A DNA stretch of 64,000 bases from VRUE01 sp963822295. GTDB lineage: Bacteria; Actinomycetota; Thermoleophilia; Solirubrobacterales; 70-9. The position numbers and the translations under genes are program-made. Position 1 is the first letter of the stretch. Every line of letters starts with the position of its first letter. Under the pieces are notes generated by a model that ran no database searches, was not told where the DNA came from, and saw nothing but the letters and a program-made list of their open reading frames with translations. Shown here one piece after another: positions 43,601 through 53,474 of the stretch. The stretch lies in NCBI GenBank assembly GCA_963822295.1, contig CAWGHD010000002.1, positions 2,356,001-2,420,000 on the forward strand. The letters are read 5' to 3'.

Positions 43601-45976
43601 GCGATGATCAACCCGCGCGGAACCGAGACGACGTACTACTTCGAGTACGGGCGTACACCGGACTACGGGACCAAAATCCCGATCTCTCCGGCGAGCATCG
43701 GCGACGGGCAGACCCGCGTCCAGGTCACCGAGCACATCGAAGGGCTCGACCCCGTCCCCTACCACTACCGGGTCATCGCGGAGAACGCCGGCGGAAAAAC
43801 GGTCAGCGTCAATCAAACGCTCACCTTCTACCCGCCGTCGTGCCCCAACTCGGAGGTCCGCCAGCAGACCGGCGCCGCCTACCTGCCCGACTGCCGCGCC
43901 TACGAGATCGCCAGCCCCGAGAACGCGGGTGGCACGGTCCTCTACACCTGGGCCGGGGCCTGGACGGGCCGGTCGTCGAATCCCTCCCGCCTGTCCTTCA
44001 TGGCCGTCTTCGGCGGCATCCCGGAGACCGGCGACCCGCCGGGAACCGGCGAGATCTACGTCGCGACGCGGACCAGCAGCGGCTGGAAAACGAAATACGT
44101 CGGCCTGCCTGCCAACGAGGCGTTCCAGACCGGTTACCTCCCGACCGAGCCGGTGCGGGGAGCCTTCGCCAAGTCGTATAGCCGTATTCCCGCCAGCCCG
44201 AGCATGGACCGCTTCGTGATGTGGAACTGGGGATATCGCGAGCTCCAGTTCTATCCGAACCCCTACGTCGACTTCTCGCCCTACGTGTTCGACCACGAAG
44301 GCCAGGTCGTCGACCGCTGGCCGACGAACATCGCCGACTACCCCGAAAGCGCGGACTTCGTCAGCACCCAGGTCAGGGTCTCTGAAGACATGAGCCATTT
44401 CGCCTTCACGTCGAACGAGCCCTTCGCGCCCGGCGGGCTGCCCACGGACATCTACGACAACGACGTCAAAGCCGGGACCACCGAAATCATCTCGCGCGAT
44501 CCGGGCGGGGCCCCGTTCATCGGGGATCTGGTGGACATCTCATCGGATGGCTCGCACATCCTGATGTCGAACAAACCGTTCACCACCTGCACCAAAGTCT
44601 TCAGCAACACCGTCAATTGCAACCCGGCCGTTCCGCCGGCGAACTTCTTCATGCGGATCGATGGGGTCACGTATGACACCACCGACGGCCACCTCTCCAA
44701 ATTCCAGGGGATGAGCGGCGACGGCTCGAAGGTCTACTACCTCTCCGACGAGCAGGTGACGCCCGACGACACCGACACCAGCACGGACCTGTACGTCTGG
44801 CACGCGGACTCGAAAACCATCGAAAGGGTCTCGGTCGGGGTCGGCGCCGCCGGCAACGGCGACCTCTGCACCCCGGTGTCCAACTGGACCCCGAAATGCG
44901 GCGTCAAGCCGGTCTCCTACTTCGAGCAGAGCTCGGAGGACTACACCAGCTACGAGCCCGAATTCTTCCACGGCTACTCGAAGATCGGCAAGAGCGGGGA
45001 GTACGGCAACGGGGTCTCCGACAACTTCCTCGCGTCGGAGAGCGGCGACATCCTCTTCTTCTCACCGGAGCAGCTGACCGGGACCGACGGGGTCAACGGT
45101 CGCGCGAACCTCTACCTCTACCGCAACGGCGAACTCGACTTCGTCGCCTCCTTCGCGGTCGACCGCACCTGCCATGAGACGGAACCGGGCAGCGTCTTCT
45201 CCGACCTCGTCTGCTCCGACTCTCAGATCGGCCGGATCCAGGTCTCGCCCGACGGTCGCTACACGGCGTTCACCTCGATGAGCCGCCTGACCGGGTTCGA
45301 CAACAACGGCAAAGAGGTCATGTACCGCTACGACGCGGTGGCCGACGAGTTGCTCTGCGTCTCCTGCCCGACGGACGGCTCGCTGCCGCAGTTCAACGTG
45401 CGGGCCAGCTCCAACGGCCTCTTCATGACCGACGATGGGCGGCCCTTCTTCGCCACCCAGGACGCCGTCGTCCCCCCCGACACCAACGAGGGCCTCGACA
45501 TCTACGAGTTCGTCGAAGGCCGCCCGCAGTTGATCAGCAACGGGCTCTCGCCCGTCGACGACGGGATCATCTTCGGCACCTCGCCGTTCATCAAAGAGGG
45601 CCTGGTCGGAGTCAGCGCGGACGGCATCGACGCCTTCTTCGCGACCCGCTCGACCCTGACGCCGCAGGACACCAACGGCGGCAATATGAAGATCTACAAC
45701 GCCCGCACCAACGGCGGCTTCCCGGTGGCATTGGTCCCACCGCCCTGCGCCGCGGCTGACGAGTGCCACGGCGGGTCCAGCCTGCCGCCCCCGCCGATCG
45801 TCGACGGGTCGGGTGCCGACCGCGGGCCGACGGGCAGCAACGTCGCCTCCTCCGGCAAGGCCAAGAAGTGCAAGCGGGCCGCGAAGAAGCAGGCAAGAAA
45901 GGGTAAGCGCGCCTGCGCAAGGAAGGCCAATGCCGGCAAGAAGCGAGCCGGCAACAACAGGAGGGCGGGCAAATGA
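40637..45976 (+). CDS. Giant secreted multidomain protein A (NHL, Ig-like, Fn3-like, TolB-like)
   Basis: 1779 aa. Signal peptide 1-27 (ending SQAA). NHL-type propeller segments in 30-450 (e.g. NLEVDQTDGSIYLADRDLIR), interrupted by two copies of a roughly 90-residue domain starting NEVQIVTIDADAGSYTLSF (about 95) and NEVQQVTISAVGGTFTLNF (about 375). Two Ig-like domains (about 470-660), more NHL (to about 870), two Fn3-like domains (about 880-1065), then RQQTGAAYLPDCRAYEI (about 1075) opens a TolB/WD40-like propeller region to about 1700. The tail is Lys/Arg-rich with Cys (KKCKRAAKKQARKGKRACAR). Extracellular or surface-bound; function unknown. Overlaps the next gene by 4 bp. Confidence 0.88.
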   Translation: MRRHVRVSFIAVVAISMFLIPAALSQAAPKTVVGWFGGQGNTGGLFSTPRDAAVNETGFGGVTPGTIYTAENGRIQRFEPDGTWVSAWGQDVMGINEVQIVTIDADAGSYTLSFGGNTTTPLQWDALPTIVRERLAALPGIGSINNVNVAGCTSGCARPFPRTITFMGTMAGTDVAQIEADGSALQDASGSTPPSIGVTTQTNGAGGTGTGFEVCTEAAKCTLGVATPPAPAINGAMDGSTNLEVDQTDGSIYLADRDLIRVQKFSATGTPLLVFGRDVNQTQAGTLAEVCPRPGFPADICKTGTAGTAGGQFTRPSIGAGKGISVVPAGLPNAGNVLVADPNNVRFQEFTSGGVFVRAAGWDVVTAGKPENIASNEVQQVTISAVGGTFTLNFSGQTTTALKYNATAAEVEAALIALSNIDDVDVAGGPGDATGSTPYDVTFKGNQADKDVIMMVVNGDLLNTAVGKMRSCEGSISANIHTQEFQWLRNGVPIPGATSSTYTTVAADAGKVLQCQNFAFTGDGGSTQASVPAAFVGGEPISALPNPPAVLPDPIEIFEPTTENMQVGGDGGAEIECIPGGWTGSPSFAYQWYRDGVALVGNGATTDTYQVQTADLADAAFFQCAVTGTNAAGSVTKMSRVTSTFAVPDTQPRPQQVPVDRAVLDQLYKIDQTKAGASLEVCTIAADCKVGTAGQIISNLAVGTWPAGQFTANQAFRIAVDSTGAIYMSDAFPVHRVTKFVADAAPPGLVASIFGSPGAPTGEGKNNEAVRAVVIGPEDNVMVLRESPAGSPPLCVNDAPSGNEFRIQELTPDGTSLLETHMACAALNTGVEDFTVNKATGTIYVPTRAISDRVVILEEPTAPGLTVDTPTTTSTSATISGELDPNPGPYPNPPGSSFQIEYKQSSDTEWTKYLTPTNVGNGASPVPYTLTIFPLLPNTEYDVKVVARKDFNSARVDSSVQSFTTLKSAPEIESLNSTNVRANSADLNAMINPRGTETTYYFEYGRTPDYGTKIPISPASIGDGQTRVQVTEHIEGLDPVPYHYRVIAENAGGKTVSVNQTLTFYPPSCPNSEVRQQTGAAYLPDCRAYEIASPENAGGTVLYTWAGAWTGRSSNPSRLSFMAVFGGIPETGDPPGTGEIYVATRTSSGWKTKYVGLPANEAFQTGYLPTEPVRGAFAKSYSRIPASPSMDRFVMWNWGYRELQFYPNPYVDFSPYVFDHEGQVVDRWPTNIADYPESADFVSTQVRVSEDMSHFAFTSNEPFAPGGLPTDIYDNDVKAGTTEIISRDPGGAPFIGDLVDISSDGSHILMSNKPFTTCTKVFSNTVNCNPAVPPANFFMRIDGVTYDTTDGHLSKFQGMSGDGSKVYYLSDEQVTPDDTDTSTDLYVWHADSKTIERVSVGVGAAGNGDLCTPVSNWTPKCGVKPVSYFEQSSEDYTSYEPEFFHGYSKIGKSGEYGNGVSDNFLASESGDILFFSPEQLTGTDGVNGRANLYLYRNGELDFVASFAVDRTCHETEPGSVFSDLVCSDSQIGRIQVSPDGRYTAFTSMSRLTGFDNNGKEVMYRYDAVADELLCVSCPTDGSLPQFNVRASSNGLFMTDDGRPFFATQDAVVPPDTNEGLDIYEFVEGRPQLISNGLSPVDDGIIFGTSPFIKEGLVGVSADGIDAFFATRSTLTPQDTNGGNMKIYNARTNGGFPVALVPPPCAAADECHGGSSLPPPPIVDGSGADRGPTGSNVASSGKAKKCKRAAKKQARKGKRACARKANAGKKRAGNNRRAGK

Positions 45977-48819
45977 CCGACGCACTTAATACAGCCCGCC
46001 ACCGCCGGGTGGCTCTGCTACTCGCCGCCCTCGCGGCCGCCGTCGCGATGACCTTCGCGATCGGCCAGGGCTCGGCCGGCGCCGCCCTCGGCGACGGAGC
46101 CGAGATCAACGAATTCGAAGCGTACCCGACCAATACCCAGGCCGGAGGCCATCCGGACGTGGTTGTCAGGTACAGCGTCGACACCAGGACCGATCCGCCC
46201 CTGGACCATCCCTGCAAGTGCAATGAGGCGAAGGACATCATCATCGACGTCCCCGCCGGGGTGATCGGCAACCCCCACGCGTATCCCCAATGTCGCGCGC
46301 TCGACTTCGCGATCAGCGACTGTCCCGTCGATGCGCAGATCGGCGCCGTCCTGCCGGACACAGGTGGTGACGCGCTGACCAGCGCGATCTTCAACCTCAC
46401 GCCCAACCCGGACCAGGCCGGCCTGGTCGGCTTCAAGACGCCGATCTTCGACACGCCGGTCTACATCGAACTGAGCGCGCGGACGGGAAGCGACTACGGG
46501 CTGCGGAGCAACACCCGCAACATCCAGCGTCTGATCACGATCCCGAACCTGACGCTGACCTTCTGGGGAGTTCCGGCGGACGAAAAATACGACCACCCGC
46601 CGCTGAGCGAGTTCCCTCCCGGATATCCGGACGACGACTTCGACAACACCTTCCCGCAGCTGGTGCGCCCCGACGGATCGGTGATCGGGCGCTTCTTCGC
46701 GGGTTACATCGGGCTCTGGTCGCCGGTCGGCGAGAGCTCCAACTGGCCGCTGCGCCCGTTCATGCAGAACCCGACGACCTGCGGCGTGCCGCTGGAGAGC
46801 ACGATGACGGTGATCGCCTACGACGGAGGGGTCACCAAAAAAACAGCCCCCTGGCCGGCGACGACGGGCTGCGGGCAGCTCAGCTTCAACCCGAGTCTCG
46901 CCGCCGACCCGACCACCACACAGGCGGACTCGCCCTCGGGCGTGGACATCGTCATCACGGTCCCCCAGTTCCAGAGCCCGACGGTCCCGTCTCCCTCGCA
47001 GATCGAGGAGGCGACGCTGACGCTGCCACCCGGCTTCTCGATCAACCCCAACGCCGCCGCCGGCAAGATGTCGTGCACCGACGTCCAGGCGCGATTCGGC
47101 ACCGAGCTCCAGGCGCAGTGCCCGGAGTACGCGAAGGTCGGCTCGCTGGAGATCCACAGCGCCGTCCTCCCCGACGTACTGCCCGGCGCCCTTTATCTGG
47201 GTGAGCCCCTGCCCGGGAACCGCTACCGCCTCTTCCTCGTCGCCGACGGCTTCGGCGTCCACGTCAAGCTCCCGGGCACGGTCACCCTGGATCCGCAGAC
47301 GGGTCAGATCACGACCAGCTTCGACAACCTGCCGCAGACCCCGTTCGAGGAGTTCAACCTGCACGTCTTCGGGGCCGAGCGCGGGATCCTGGCGACGCCG
47401 ACCAAATGCGGCCGCTACCAGGTGGACACGACCTTCGGACCCTGGAACGCGGAGCTGCCGCAGCAGACCGCGGCCCAGTTCTTCGAGATCACCTCGGGCC
47501 CCGGCGGCTCGCCGTGTCCTGGCAACTCGCGGCCGTTCACGCCGACCTTCAACGCGGCCTCCGCCGACAACACGGCCGGCGCGCACAGCACCTTCGCCGT
47601 GGCGGTCAGCCGCAGCGACGGCGAGCAGTTCCTCGACGGCCTCAACGTCGCCACCCCAAGGGGCTTCTCCGGAATCCTGAAAGGGATCCCCTACTGTCCG
47701 GAGGCGGCGATCGCGACCGTCAGCAACCCGCTCTACTCGGGCCTGGCCGAGACGGCCGCCTCGAGCTGCCCGGCAGCCAGCCAGGTCGGCACGACCGTCG
47801 CCGGCGCGGGCGCCGGCAGCCGACCTCTCTACCAGGGCGGCAAGGTCTACCTCGCCGGTCCCTATAAAGGCGCGCCGCTGAGCCTGGTCGTGGTCATCCC
47901 GGCGGTCTCCGGGCCCTACGACCTCGGCAACGTCGCGGTCCGGGTCCAGGTCCTGGTCGACCCCGAGACGGCGCGGGTCTCGACGATCAGCGACCCGCTG
48001 CCGCGGATCATCGAGGGGATCCCGCTCCGGGGCCGCCTCGTCCAGGTCAACATCGACCGGCCGAACTTCGCGATCAACCCGACCAACTGCTCGCGCCTCT
48101 CGACCGACGCGACGGTCTTCGGCGACGAAGGCGGGGTGGCCCAGTTCAGCCGCCATTACCAGGCCTCGAACTGCGGCATCCTCGACTTCCAGCCGAGGCT
48201 CGCCATCGATCTCGTCGGCTCGACCAAACGGAGAGCCCACCCGGCGCTGCACGCGACGCTCAGGGCGACGGCCGGCAACGCCAACATCTCCCGCGCCCAG
48301 GTCAAGATGCCGAAGGACCTGCTGCTCGACCAGAGTCACATCGGGACCGTCTGCACCCGTCCCCAGGTCGCGGCCGACGCCTGTCCGGCGGGCTCGCGCT
48401 ACGGCACCGCGACGGCGGTCACCCCGCTGCTCGACGAGCCGCTGACCGGAAACGTCTATCTCGTCTCCAGCAGCAACGAACTGCCGGACCTGCTGGTCAT
48501 GCTCAAGGGCCAGGTCGACTTCAACCTGCGGGCCAAAGTCGACTCCGTCAAGGGCGCGATCCGCACCACCTTCGGGTCGGTGCCCGACGTGCCCGTCAGC
48601 AGCTTCACGCTGAAGATGCTCGGCGGCGACAAGGGCCTGTTGATCAACTCCGTCGCGGTCTGCAAGCTGCGCGGAGCGAACATCCGGGCAACGGTCAAAT
48701 TCCGCGGCCAGAACGGTAAAGCGCTCAATCCGCGCCCGAAGCTGGGGTCGGGATGCGGCAAGAAGGAGAGGCGTAAGAAGCAGAAGCGACACGCCCGCTC
48801 GAACGGGAAGGGGGCGTAA
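45973..48819 (+). CDS. Giant secreted four-module protein B
   Basis: 948 aa. Signal peptide (about 12-38). NTQAGGHPDVVVRYSVD starts the mature protein. It contains four copies of a beta-rich module, each marked by Cys-x(9-23)-CysPro-like followed by a small-residue/VG turn: Cys107/117, 368/383, 575/599, 794/804, with later shared features such as DPQTGQITTSF and GALYLGEPLPG. The tail is basic (KKERRKKQKRHARS). Family not recognised. Paralogue of the protein at 53471. The ATG overlaps the previous stop (ATGA); the next gene starts 2 bp later. Confidence 0.85.
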   Translation: MTDALNTARHRRVALLLAALAAAVAMTFAIGQGSAGAALGDGAEINEFEAYPTNTQAGGHPDVVVRYSVDTRTDPPLDHPCKCNEAKDIIIDVPAGVIGNPHAYPQCRALDFAISDCPVDAQIGAVLPDTGGDALTSAIFNLTPNPDQAGLVGFKTPIFDTPVYIELSARTGSDYGLRSNTRNIQRLITIPNLTLTFWGVPADEKYDHPPLSEFPPGYPDDDFDNTFPQLVRPDGSVIGRFFAGYIGLWSPVGESSNWPLRPFMQNPTTCGVPLESTMTVIAYDGGVTKKTAPWPATTGCGQLSFNPSLAADPTTTQADSPSGVDIVITVPQFQSPTVPSPSQIEEATLTLPPGFSINPNAAAGKMSCTDVQARFGTELQAQCPEYAKVGSLEIHSAVLPDVLPGALYLGEPLPGNRYRLFLVADGFGVHVKLPGTVTLDPQTGQITTSFDNLPQTPFEEFNLHVFGAERGILATPTKCGRYQVDTTFGPWNAELPQQTAAQFFEITSGPGGSPCPGNSRPFTPTFNAASADNTAGAHSTFAVAVSRSDGEQFLDGLNVATPRGFSGILKGIPYCPEAAIATVSNPLYSGLAETAASSCPAASQVGTTVAGAGAGSRPLYQGGKVYLAGPYKGAPLSLVVVIPAVSGPYDLGNVAVRVQVLVDPETARVSTISDPLPRIIEGIPLRGRLVQVNIDRPNFAINPTNCSRLSTDATVFGDEGGVAQFSRHYQASNCGILDFQPRLAIDLVGSTKRRAHPALHATLRATAGNANISRAQVKMPKDLLLDQSHIGTVCTRPQVAADACPAGSRYGTATAVTPLLDEPLTGNVYLVSSSNELPDLLVMLKGQVDFNLRAKVDSVKGAIRTTFGSVPDVPVSSFTLKMLGGDKGLLINSVAVCKLRGANIRATVKFRGQNGKALNPRPKLGSGCGKKERRKKQKRHARSNGKGA

Positions 48820-48821
48820 CC

Positions 48822-51800
48822 ATGGGACGCAAGCTTGCTATCGCAATTGCATTCACCGCTGTCGCCGGGCTGATCTTTGCAGCCGGTGCGGGAGCGAAGA
48901 CGGTGCTCGAGTACCAGTACTCGAGCAGCTTCGACGGGTCGACCTCGACGGCGGGCGTCTTCACCAATCCCACTCACCTGGCGGTCGACCAGCAGACAGG
49001 CGAGGTCTACGTCGTCGACCAGGGCAAGACGGCGATCAGCCGTTTCGACCCGACCGGCGCCAAAGTCGACTTCACCAATCCGCCCATCCCGGGCAACTCG
49101 ATCACGGTCCAGGAGTTCGCCCGCAACACCGGCAACAGCAAACGGTCCTACATCGCCGTCGACAACAGCGGCGGGCCGACACAGGGCCGGTTCTACGTGC
49201 TGACCCACGGCAACAGCGGAATCCTCGAAGAGCCCGAAATCCTCGGCTTCCTTCCCAGTGGCGAAGAGCGGGGAGGGAACTTCCCCCTCTGCGGCGAGCG
49301 CTGCGCCAAGCCGCAGGAGTTCGGGACCGAACCACGTGGGTTCGGCGTGGATTCCGACGGAAACATCTGGATCACCACCCCCTCGGGTGGATTCCTGACC
49401 CCGGTGCCGGGCGAGATAGTGAAGATGAGCCCCGAAGGGGTGCGGATGGAGCCCGGGACGATCCTGACCGGCTTCGCCGCGCAGGCGATGGACCTCGATG
49501 ACAACAACAACATCTATATCCAGATGCCGCCGCCCAACAGCGGCAACGTGTCCCTCAAAAAAATCGTGCCCGATCCCTCCCTTCCGATCGGCGCCGAGTT
49601 CCACGAAGACCTCTTCTCGCGCTCCGCGGCGCCGTTCCCCGCCAGCAACTCCGACGGGGGGGTCGTCGTCGATCGCTCGCGCGACCTCGTTTACGTCAAC
49701 CAGGGGACGCACGTCGAGGTCTACGACGCCGACGGTCGCCAGGTGGGCGAAGTGGGCCTGCCGGAAGGGCCCTACACCGGCCTCGGCACGCAATCGGCGG
49801 GCATCGCCGTCAATGAGACCAGCGGCAGGGTCTACATTTCCAATTTCTCGACCAAAAAAGTCGACATCTTCAACAGCCTGCCTCCGGTCACGGTTCCCGA
49901 CGTGGAGACCGAGGTCACGACCGGCGTCACCGCCTCCCAGGCGACCCTCGAGGGAACGGTGGACCCCGACGGCGGCGGCGACACGACCGTCTGCAAATTC
50001 GAATGGGGCCTGACCGGCCGGCTCGAACAGTCCACCCCCTGCGCCGGGGGCCACGTTCTCCCATCGGCAGGCGGCGAACAGCAGGTGAGCGCCCCGATCA
50101 CCGGCCTCCTCAAGGGCCGCCAGTACTACTACCGGGTGAGCAGCGGCAACGCGGAAGGACCGCTCCAGCGCGGCAAGATCATGGCCTTCTGGGCAGCCGA
50201 AAAACCGCTCATCAGCGAGGTCGAGGTGACCGACGTCAGCACCACCACCGCCGACGTCGCCGCGATGATCAAGCCCGAAGGCGGCAACACCAGCTACTGG
50301 GTCGAAGTCGGTGAGACACCCGGGTACGGAATGATCTTCCCGGTCCCCTTCCCGGACTTCTACTCGGAGTACAAAGCCTGCTACTTCCGCTGGTTCTTCC
50401 ACAAAATTCCCGCCTGCATCGGGCGCCTTCGCTGGTCCTCCGGCCAGACGGCGATGGAAGAAGCGGCCCAGCTCGCCACCGCGCACCTCAGCGGCCTCGA
50501 GTCGGACACGACCTACCACTACCGGGTCGTGGCGGAAAATGACGCGGGCTCCGTCCCGGGTCCCGACCAGACCTTCCACACCTTCCCCTTCCTCTCGATC
50601 AGCGACGACTGCGCCAACAAGCTGGCCCGCCAGCAGACCGGGGCCGCGGCACTGCTCGATTGCCGCGCGTACGAGATCGTCTCGGCCGGGGACTCGGGTG
50701 GCTACGACGTCCGATCCGACCTGCAGCCGAACGAAGAGCCACTCGCGGGCTATCCCGACGCTCACGGGAAGGCCCTCTATGCGGTTCTCGACGGGGGCAT
50801 TCCGGGCACCGGGAACCCGACCAACCGGGGACCGGACCCGTACGTCGCGGTCCGCGACGCGGCCGATGAACGTTGGGAGACGACCTATGTCGGCGTTCCC
50901 TCCTTCGCGCCCTCGAACACGCCCTTCGCCTCGCGCCTCGCCGATGCGGACGGGGCCCTCAACACCTTCGCCTTCGGCGGGTCGGACTTCTGCTCGCCCT
51001 GCTTCGACGACGGCGACGTCAACGTCCCGATCCGCCTGCCCGGCGAGCCGCTGAGCAAGGGCATGGCCGGCTCGCTCGACCCGGGCAACTCGGTCCCGGC
51101 CGGCGACGTCCGCGAGCACTTCTCCCCCGACGGCAATCACTTCGTCTTCGGGACCACCTCCAAATTCGAGCCCGCCGGCAACGGCAACGGCACCGACGTG
51201 ACGATCTACGACCGCAATCTCGCGACCGGCGTCACGCAGGTGGTCTCGACTCTGCCGAACGGAAACACGATCGCCGCCGGCGACGACCTCGCCGTTCTCG
51301 GCATCTCCCATGACGGCTCGCGGATCGTCGTCGCCGAGCGGCTCTCGGCCGATGCCGCCGGCAACGACTACGTCCACCCCTACATGCACGTCGGCAGCAC
51401 CAAAAACTCCATCGACCTCGCCCCCGGCACGACGACGGGCGTCATCTACAACGGGATGACCGAGGACGGCTCGACCGTGTTCTTCTCCTCGCCCGACAAA
51501 CTCACGGGCGACGACTCCGACACCAGCTCCGACCTCTTCGCCTCCGTGCCGGACGGCAGCACCGCCGACCTGACCCGCATCTCCGTCGGGACGGCCGGCA
51601 GCGGCAACACCGATGCCTGCGATCCGGAACCCAACTCGGTCAACGAGAGTTGGAACGCGGTCGTCGGCGCGGGAGGCTGCAATGCCGTGCCGATAGGCGG
51701 CGGCGGCTCGATCGGCGACGAGACGGGAAGCATCTACTTCCTGACTCCCGAGCAGCTCGACGGCGCAAGCGGAGTCTCAGACGCGCCCAACCTCTACCTC

Positions 51801-53474
51801 GCGGCGCCCGGAGAGGCCCCCCAGTACGTGGCGACGCTGGAGTCCCGTCATTCTGGGCCGAATCCGCTGAGCACGGTTCACCCGTTCAGCCATCACTTCG
51901 GCCCCCTCGTCAACCCGCAGAGCATCGCCGCCCATGGGGCCAGCGGCTCGGTATACGTGCTCGAGCACGGCACGAACTCACTGCGGAAATTCGACGCCGC
52001 GGGCAACCCGTCGAACTTCACGGCGACGGGCAACAACACGCTGGGCGGCCTGGTGCTCACCGTCGGTCTTTCACAGGTGGCCGTCGACAGCTCCGGCGGG
52101 GACAACGACGGCAACATCTACGTGACCAGCGGCGGCACGCTGCGGGTCTATGACGAAGGCGGCAACCTGCTCGGCACCCTGACGGGCACCACTACGCCGG
52201 CCGGTAGTTACGGCGGCCAGGCCACGTCGGTCGCCGTCTCGCCGACCGGAGACGTCTACGTGGGCGCCTTGAACGAACGACTGCACCGCTACGTGCCGTC
52301 CGGCGGTGACCTGGTCGAGGCCGACTACGTCTCGACACTGGTGCTGACCTCCGTCCCGTGGAGTATCGCCGCCGACTCGACCGGCGCCGTCTACGCACAC
52401 GAAAACCTGTTCGGGTTCATCAAACTCGACGGCGTCAAAAAGTACGACGCCTCCCAGTTCGGGGTTCCGAGCTCGACCGGGACGATGGTCGATCCGGCCA
52501 GCAAAGGCGCCACACTCGATGCCTCGACCGATCACATCTTCGTCACCTATGGAGACGAAATCGTCGAGCGCCGCCCGTCGGGCGCCGTCCACTCCACCTT
52601 CGGTGAGGGCGACGTGACCAACGTGCTCGGCCTCGGGGTCAACCCCGCCACCGGCCGGATCTATGCGTCCGACGCCAATGAAAACCGGGTCAGCGTCTTC
52701 GAGACCGAGCTCGGCGACGACCCGAAGGTCGACAGCCCGGTGGTGGTCAACGCCGTCAACGACGCCGAGATCCGCCACACGAGCGATTTCGACGTCACCG
52801 CCGACGGCCGGGTCGGGGCCTTCCCGTCGACGCTCGAATTGACCGGCAACCCGACAAAACGGACCTCCCAGATCTACCGGTTCGATGACGCCGACGACAG
52901 CCTTGTCTGCGTTTCCTGCGCGGAAACGGAAAAGCCGTCGGTCGGCGACGCCAGTCTCGCGGCGAACGGCGCCAGCCTCACCGACGACGGGCGCATCTTC
53001 TTCAACTCGCCCGATCGTCTGGTGCTGAGCGACGGCAACGGCCAGCAGGACGTCTACGAGTGGTCCGAGCAGGACCTTCCCGACGGAGAGGTGGAGCTGA
53101 TCTCGACCGGCGTCTCCGAGGCCCCTTCGAGCCTGCTCTCGGTCGGCGCCGACGGAACTGACGCCCTCTTCTTCACCCGCCAGAAACTGGTGCCGCAGGA
53201 TCTCAACGGCCCGACCATCAAGCTCTACACGGCTCGCGAGAACGGGGGCTTCTTCAAGCTGCCGCCCGAACAGCCCTGCAAAGCCTCCGACGAGTGCCGC
53301 GGCGCCGGTTCGACGGCCGCCCACCCCGCTCCGATCGGCTCGGTGACCGGGACCAGCGGTCAGGTCAAGGAGCCGAAGAAGTGCAAGAAGGGCAAGGTCC
53401 TGAAGCGCGGCAAATGCGTGCCGAAGAAGAAGAAGAAGCGCAAATCCAACAAACGCCGGGGGGCAGGCCGATGA
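48822..53474 (+). CDS. Giant secreted multidomain protein A' with propeller insertion
   Basis: 1550 aa. Signal peptide 1-25. NHL-like propeller (about 30-360), Fn3-like domains (about 365-595), then RQQTGAAALLDCRAYEI (about 605), as in protein A, opening a TolB-like region. At about 1015 the TolB-like part is interrupted by a second NHL-type propeller (SIAAHGASGSVYVLEHGTNS to GVNPATGRIYASDANENRVS, about 1025-1290) and then resumes (ADGRVGAFPSTLELTG...CVSCAE). The end NGGFFKLPPEQPCKASDECR matches protein A. Tail KKCKKGKVLKRGKCVPKKKK. Function unknown. Overlaps the next gene by 4 bp. Confidence 0.87.
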   Translation: MGRKLAIAIAFTAVAGLIFAAGAGAKTVLEYQYSSSFDGSTSTAGVFTNPTHLAVDQQTGEVYVVDQGKTAISRFDPTGAKVDFTNPPIPGNSITVQEFARNTGNSKRSYIAVDNSGGPTQGRFYVLTHGNSGILEEPEILGFLPSGEERGGNFPLCGERCAKPQEFGTEPRGFGVDSDGNIWITTPSGGFLTPVPGEIVKMSPEGVRMEPGTILTGFAAQAMDLDDNNNIYIQMPPPNSGNVSLKKIVPDPSLPIGAEFHEDLFSRSAAPFPASNSDGGVVVDRSRDLVYVNQGTHVEVYDADGRQVGEVGLPEGPYTGLGTQSAGIAVNETSGRVYISNFSTKKVDIFNSLPPVTVPDVETEVTTGVTASQATLEGTVDPDGGGDTTVCKFEWGLTGRLEQSTPCAGGHVLPSAGGEQQVSAPITGLLKGRQYYYRVSSGNAEGPLQRGKIMAFWAAEKPLISEVEVTDVSTTTADVAAMIKPEGGNTSYWVEVGETPGYGMIFPVPFPDFYSEYKACYFRWFFHKIPACIGRLRWSSGQTAMEEAAQLATAHLSGLESDTTYHYRVVAENDAGSVPGPDQTFHTFPFLSISDDCANKLARQQTGAAALLDCRAYEIVSAGDSGGYDVRSDLQPNEEPLAGYPDAHGKALYAVLDGGIPGTGNPTNRGPDPYVAVRDAADERWETTYVGVPSFAPSNTPFASRLADADGALNTFAFGGSDFCSPCFDDGDVNVPIRLPGEPLSKGMAGSLDPGNSVPAGDVREHFSPDGNHFVFGTTSKFEPAGNGNGTDVTIYDRNLATGVTQVVSTLPNGNTIAAGDDLAVLGISHDGSRIVVAERLSADAAGNDYVHPYMHVGSTKNSIDLAPGTTTGVIYNGMTEDGSTVFFSSPDKLTGDDSDTSSDLFASVPDGSTADLTRISVGTAGSGNTDACDPEPNSVNESWNAVVGAGGCNAVPIGGGGSIGDETGSIYFLTPEQLDGASGVSDAPNLYLAAPGEAPQYVATLESRHSGPNPLSTVHPFSHHFGPLVNPQSIAAHGASGSVYVLEHGTNSLRKFDAAGNPSNFTATGNNTLGGLVLTVGLSQVAVDSSGGDNDGNIYVTSGGTLRVYDEGGNLLGTLTGTTTPAGSYGGQATSVAVSPTGDVYVGALNERLHRYVPSGGDLVEADYVSTLVLTSVPWSIAADSTGAVYAHENLFGFIKLDGVKKYDASQFGVPSSTGTMVDPASKGATLDASTDHIFVTYGDEIVERRPSGAVHSTFGEGDVTNVLGLGVNPATGRIYASDANENRVSVFETELGDDPKVDSPVVVNAVNDAEIRHTSDFDVTADGRVGAFPSTLELTGNPTKRTSQIYRFDDADDSLVCVSCAETEKPSVGDASLAANGASLTDDGRIFFNSPDRLVLSDGNGQQDVYEWSEQDLPDGEVELISTGVSEAPSSLLSVGADGTDALFFTRQKLVPQDLNGPTIKLYTARENGGFFKLPPEQPCKASDECRGAGSTAAHPAPIGSVTGTSGQVKEPKKCKKGKVLKRGKCVPKKKKKRKSNKRRGAGR

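Noticed and set aside
46018..48792. 924-codon open frame antisense to giant protein B
   Set aside because: The plus-strand frame has a signal peptide, repeated modules and overlaps with neighbours; the antisense frame is Asp/Arg/Val-rich shadow.
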